The position numbers were made by a program, and so were the translations under genes. A stretch of 64,000 nucleotides of DNA from an uncultured SAR86 cluster bacterium (GTDB lineage: Bacteria; Pseudomonadota; Gammaproteobacteria; Magnimaribacterales; Magnimaribacteraceae). Location: NCBI GenBank assembly GCA_902604855.1, contig CACLAF010000003.1, positions 89,211 through 153,210 on the forward strand. The letters run 5' to 3'. The notes under the pieces were generated by a model. It did no database searches. It saw only the letters and a program-made list of their open reading frames with translations, and was not told where the DNA came from. This document shows positions 62,668-64,000 of this stretch, one piece after another (position 1 is the stretch's first letter; the number at the start of each line of letters is the position of its first letter).

Positions 62668-63057
62668 CTACAAATTAAGGAGTCCACAAAGTTTATTTCC
62701 TGAAGGATCGCGGAGATAAGCTAGATACAACCTCATCCCCATTCCTTCTCTTACACCTGGAGGGTCCTCGCACGTTGTTCCGCCATTATTAATACCCGCA
62801 TCATGCCATTCTTCTCCCTGTTCAGGACTTTTTATTGCAAAACCGATAGTACTTCCGTTACCTATAGTTGCTTCTTGATCATCAATAGGTTCAGAAATCA
62901 GGAAGACATTTCCATCCAAAAAATACATGTATCTTTTATGACCAGTCGGGTTTACGGAAAGAACTCCCGGTTCCGCCCCTAAGACACCGAAAATGCTGTC
63001 ATAGAATTTTTTAGACTCTTCAATATCATTAGCTCCTACCATTATGTGACTGTACAT
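62668..63057 (-). CDS. VOC-family (glyoxalase/bleomycin resistance-like) protein
   Basis: A 129-residue vicinal-oxygen-chelate protein. The N-terminal MYSHIMVGANDIEESKKFYDSIFGVLGAEP has the usual VOC start with a metal-binding His; IGFAIKSPEQGEEWHDAGI and the C-terminal YLAYLRDPSGNKLCGLL complete the paired beta-alpha-beta-beta-beta units. A strong AAGGGGG Shine-Dalgarno precedes the ATG. It may be an isomerase, dioxygenase or lyase-like enzyme; the substrate is unknown. Confidence 0.83.
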   Translation of the reverse strand: MYSHIMVGANDIEESKKFYDSIFGVLGAEPGVLSVNPTGHKRYMYFLDGNVFLISEPIDDQEATIGNGSTIGFAIKSPEQGEEWHDAGINNGGTTCEDPPGVREGMGMRLYLAYLRDPSGNKLCGLLNL

Positions 63058-63066
63058 TTTTCCCCC

Positions 63067-63942
63067 TTAATTAGTTGGTATAACTTGTTTTTTATAAAGT
63101 CTGGTTTCTGCCAGTAGATCACTGTGGTACTCATTTAAACTAATAATTTTTCCATCAGCGAACGTATAAACCATAGCATAATTATTATTGTAAGTTCCGT
63201 TAATTCCTTGCGCTTTTCCAGACACCCTTAAAACAACACTATCACTGTCTCCTATAGTATCGATCACTTCAAGATCTATTCCTTGTGGTATTAAACGTCC
63301 TACTTCAGGAAGAAACTCGTTAAAAAAACTGTCAGTATCTGCTTTTGTGCATAAGGTGCATATTCCCATAAACTCGAAAGAAAAATTCTCATGGAGAAGT
63401 GATCTTGCTTCACCTGGATCGGTAAAAGCTGTATCTAAAAATTTTTGAGCTTTAGCAATATTATCTTTTCTCTTATTGTTAAGAATATTATCTCTGGTAT
63501 AGCCTACTCTAGTTGTTTTAAAGTGTTTGAATGGAAACCCTAGAGCTGTTACGGCTTCAAAGGCCTCTTTAGAAATATTACCGTAGATTTCTATTTCAAA
63601 ACTATCTGCCAACCTGTCATGCGCACCTACATATTCTGGAATATAAGGAGCATTTAGGTGAAATAATAAAGCTTCACTATCTTCATAAACTTCACTCCAG
63701 GTAAATTTCAACGGATTCAAAGGGTCAGAATCAAAGTTATGAAACAACATACCGGGTTCAGCTGCCTGTACCGCATTATCTACGGTATCTGCTATGTCTA
63801 AATATTCATTTACCTTTCCAGGTTTAACCTGAATTCTTGCAATAAGAAGAAAAGGATTTTCTCCTTCTATAGCTTCATGATGCATTGGGTAAATGATTGT
63901 CAGTGGGGCAATCATACTTAATACCAATAAAAACTTTTTCAT
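63067..63942 (-). CDS. Exported ABM plus SnoaL-like two-domain protein
   Basis: A 291-residue protein with a signal peptide (residues 1-20, ending IYPMH). Residues about 30-120 are an ABM-like domain (FLLIARIQVKPGKVNEYLDIAD and KFTWSEVYEDSEALLFH). Residues about 160-285 have an NTF2/SnoaL-like pattern (AQKFLDTAF; SRLLHEN-like ARSLLHENFSFEF; VVLRVSGKAQG; YAMVYTFADGKIISLNEYHS). AGGAG precedes the ATG. It is the first gene of the four-gene minus operon and is a relative of the ABM protein at 69-350 in domain type only. Confidence 0.7.
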   Translation of the reverse strand: MKKFLLVLSMIAPLTIIYPMHHEAIEGENPFLLIARIQVKPGKVNEYLDIADTVDNAVQAAEPGMLFHNFDSDPLNPLKFTWSEVYEDSEALLFHLNAPYIPEYVGAHDRLADSFEIEIYGNISKEAFEAVTALGFPFKHFKTTRVGYTRDNILNNKRKDNIAKAQKFLDTAFTDPGEARSLLHENFSFEFMGICTLCTKADTDSFFNEFLPEVGRLIPQGIDLEVIDTIGDSDSVVLRVSGKAQGINGTYNNNYAMVYTFADGKIISLNEYHSDLLAETRLYKKQVIPTN

Positions 63943-64000
63943 TTATGTCTCCTGTACAAACGGTTAATGAATTCAAACATAATTATTTTTTAAACAAAAC

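Noticed and set aside
1..64000. tRNA or rRNA genes, CRISPR arrays, insertion sequences, prophage remnants
   Set aside because: No transposase or integrase reading frame, no regularly spaced direct repeats and no cloverleaf-sized conserved RNA were seen; no gap between genes is larger than about 225 bases.

Overview
The window is a dense, AT-rich chromosomal segment (G+C clearly below half) of a streamlined, aerobic, probably marine gammaproteobacterium. The gammaproteobacterial call rests on conserved gene neighbourhoods: HAD hydrolase-rppH-(TSUP)-lgt-thyA-folA; yggS-proC-yggT-metX-metW-rdgB; and rpoH. A TtpC-type TonB2 cluster fits as well. The very short spacers, overlapping convergent genes and gene content resemble SAR86-like surface-ocean bacteria, but that placement is inference. 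There is no gap above 300 bases without a gene, and I see no rRNA, tRNA, CRISPR array, phage or insertion sequence.

Layout. 1-3170: a small monooxygenase-like protein, a ferredoxin/rubredoxin-reductase-like flavoprotein, hspQ and a class Ic aspartate aminotransferase. 3393-7704: glycine cleavage operon gcvT-gcvH-gcvP. 7685-14627: HAD phosphatase, rppH, NRDE protein, TSUP exporter, a two-component Na+/solute symporter, lgt, thyA, folA. 14624-19869 (minus): six-gene energy transducer for TonB-dependent uptake (DUF3450, TtpC/ExbB, ExbB2, ExbD2, TonB2, TPR protein). 20061-28469 (plus): a membrane protein, psd, efp, argS, yggS, proC, yggT, then a promoter and SAM-II-like riboswitch ahead of metX-metW, then rdgB. 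28447-34945: rpoH-trmB, quinone oxidoreductase, cysQ, a 55-residue protein, a crotonase, a frameshifted yaaA and an acyl-CoA dehydrogenase. 35000-39528: TRAP transporter genes separated by lipB-lipA. 39544-42248: uvrD and a MazG-like gene. 42249-48415: heme gene block with 5-aminolevulinate synthase (hemA, minus) divergent from hemC/D-hemB-hemE-hemF-hemJ (plus).

48439-63942 is more accessory: aldo/keto reductase, carotenoid-oxygenase-family enzyme, two PhyH dioxygenases, alpha/beta hydrolases, two MFS transporters, a flavin monooxygenase, an exported protein pair of unknown function, and a four-gene oxidoreductase/hydrolase operon. It looks like degradation or modification of lipophilic compounds such as apocarotenoids, terpenoids or aromatics.

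How the parts connect. LipA and LipB make the lipoyl group that GcvH needs. Glycine cleavage supplies methylene-THF for ThyA, and FolA regenerates THF. Methionine synthesis (metX/metW) appears controlled by SAM through the leader RNA. The TonB2 system would energise outer-membrane uptake. Heme would serve the respiratory chain.

Most interesting items: the SAM-II-like riboswitch whose final hairpin abuts the metX start codon, the C4-pathway heme cluster with a HemC-HemD-like fusion in a gammaproteobacterial context, a one-base frameshift in yaaA at an A6 tract, and frequent TTG start codons.
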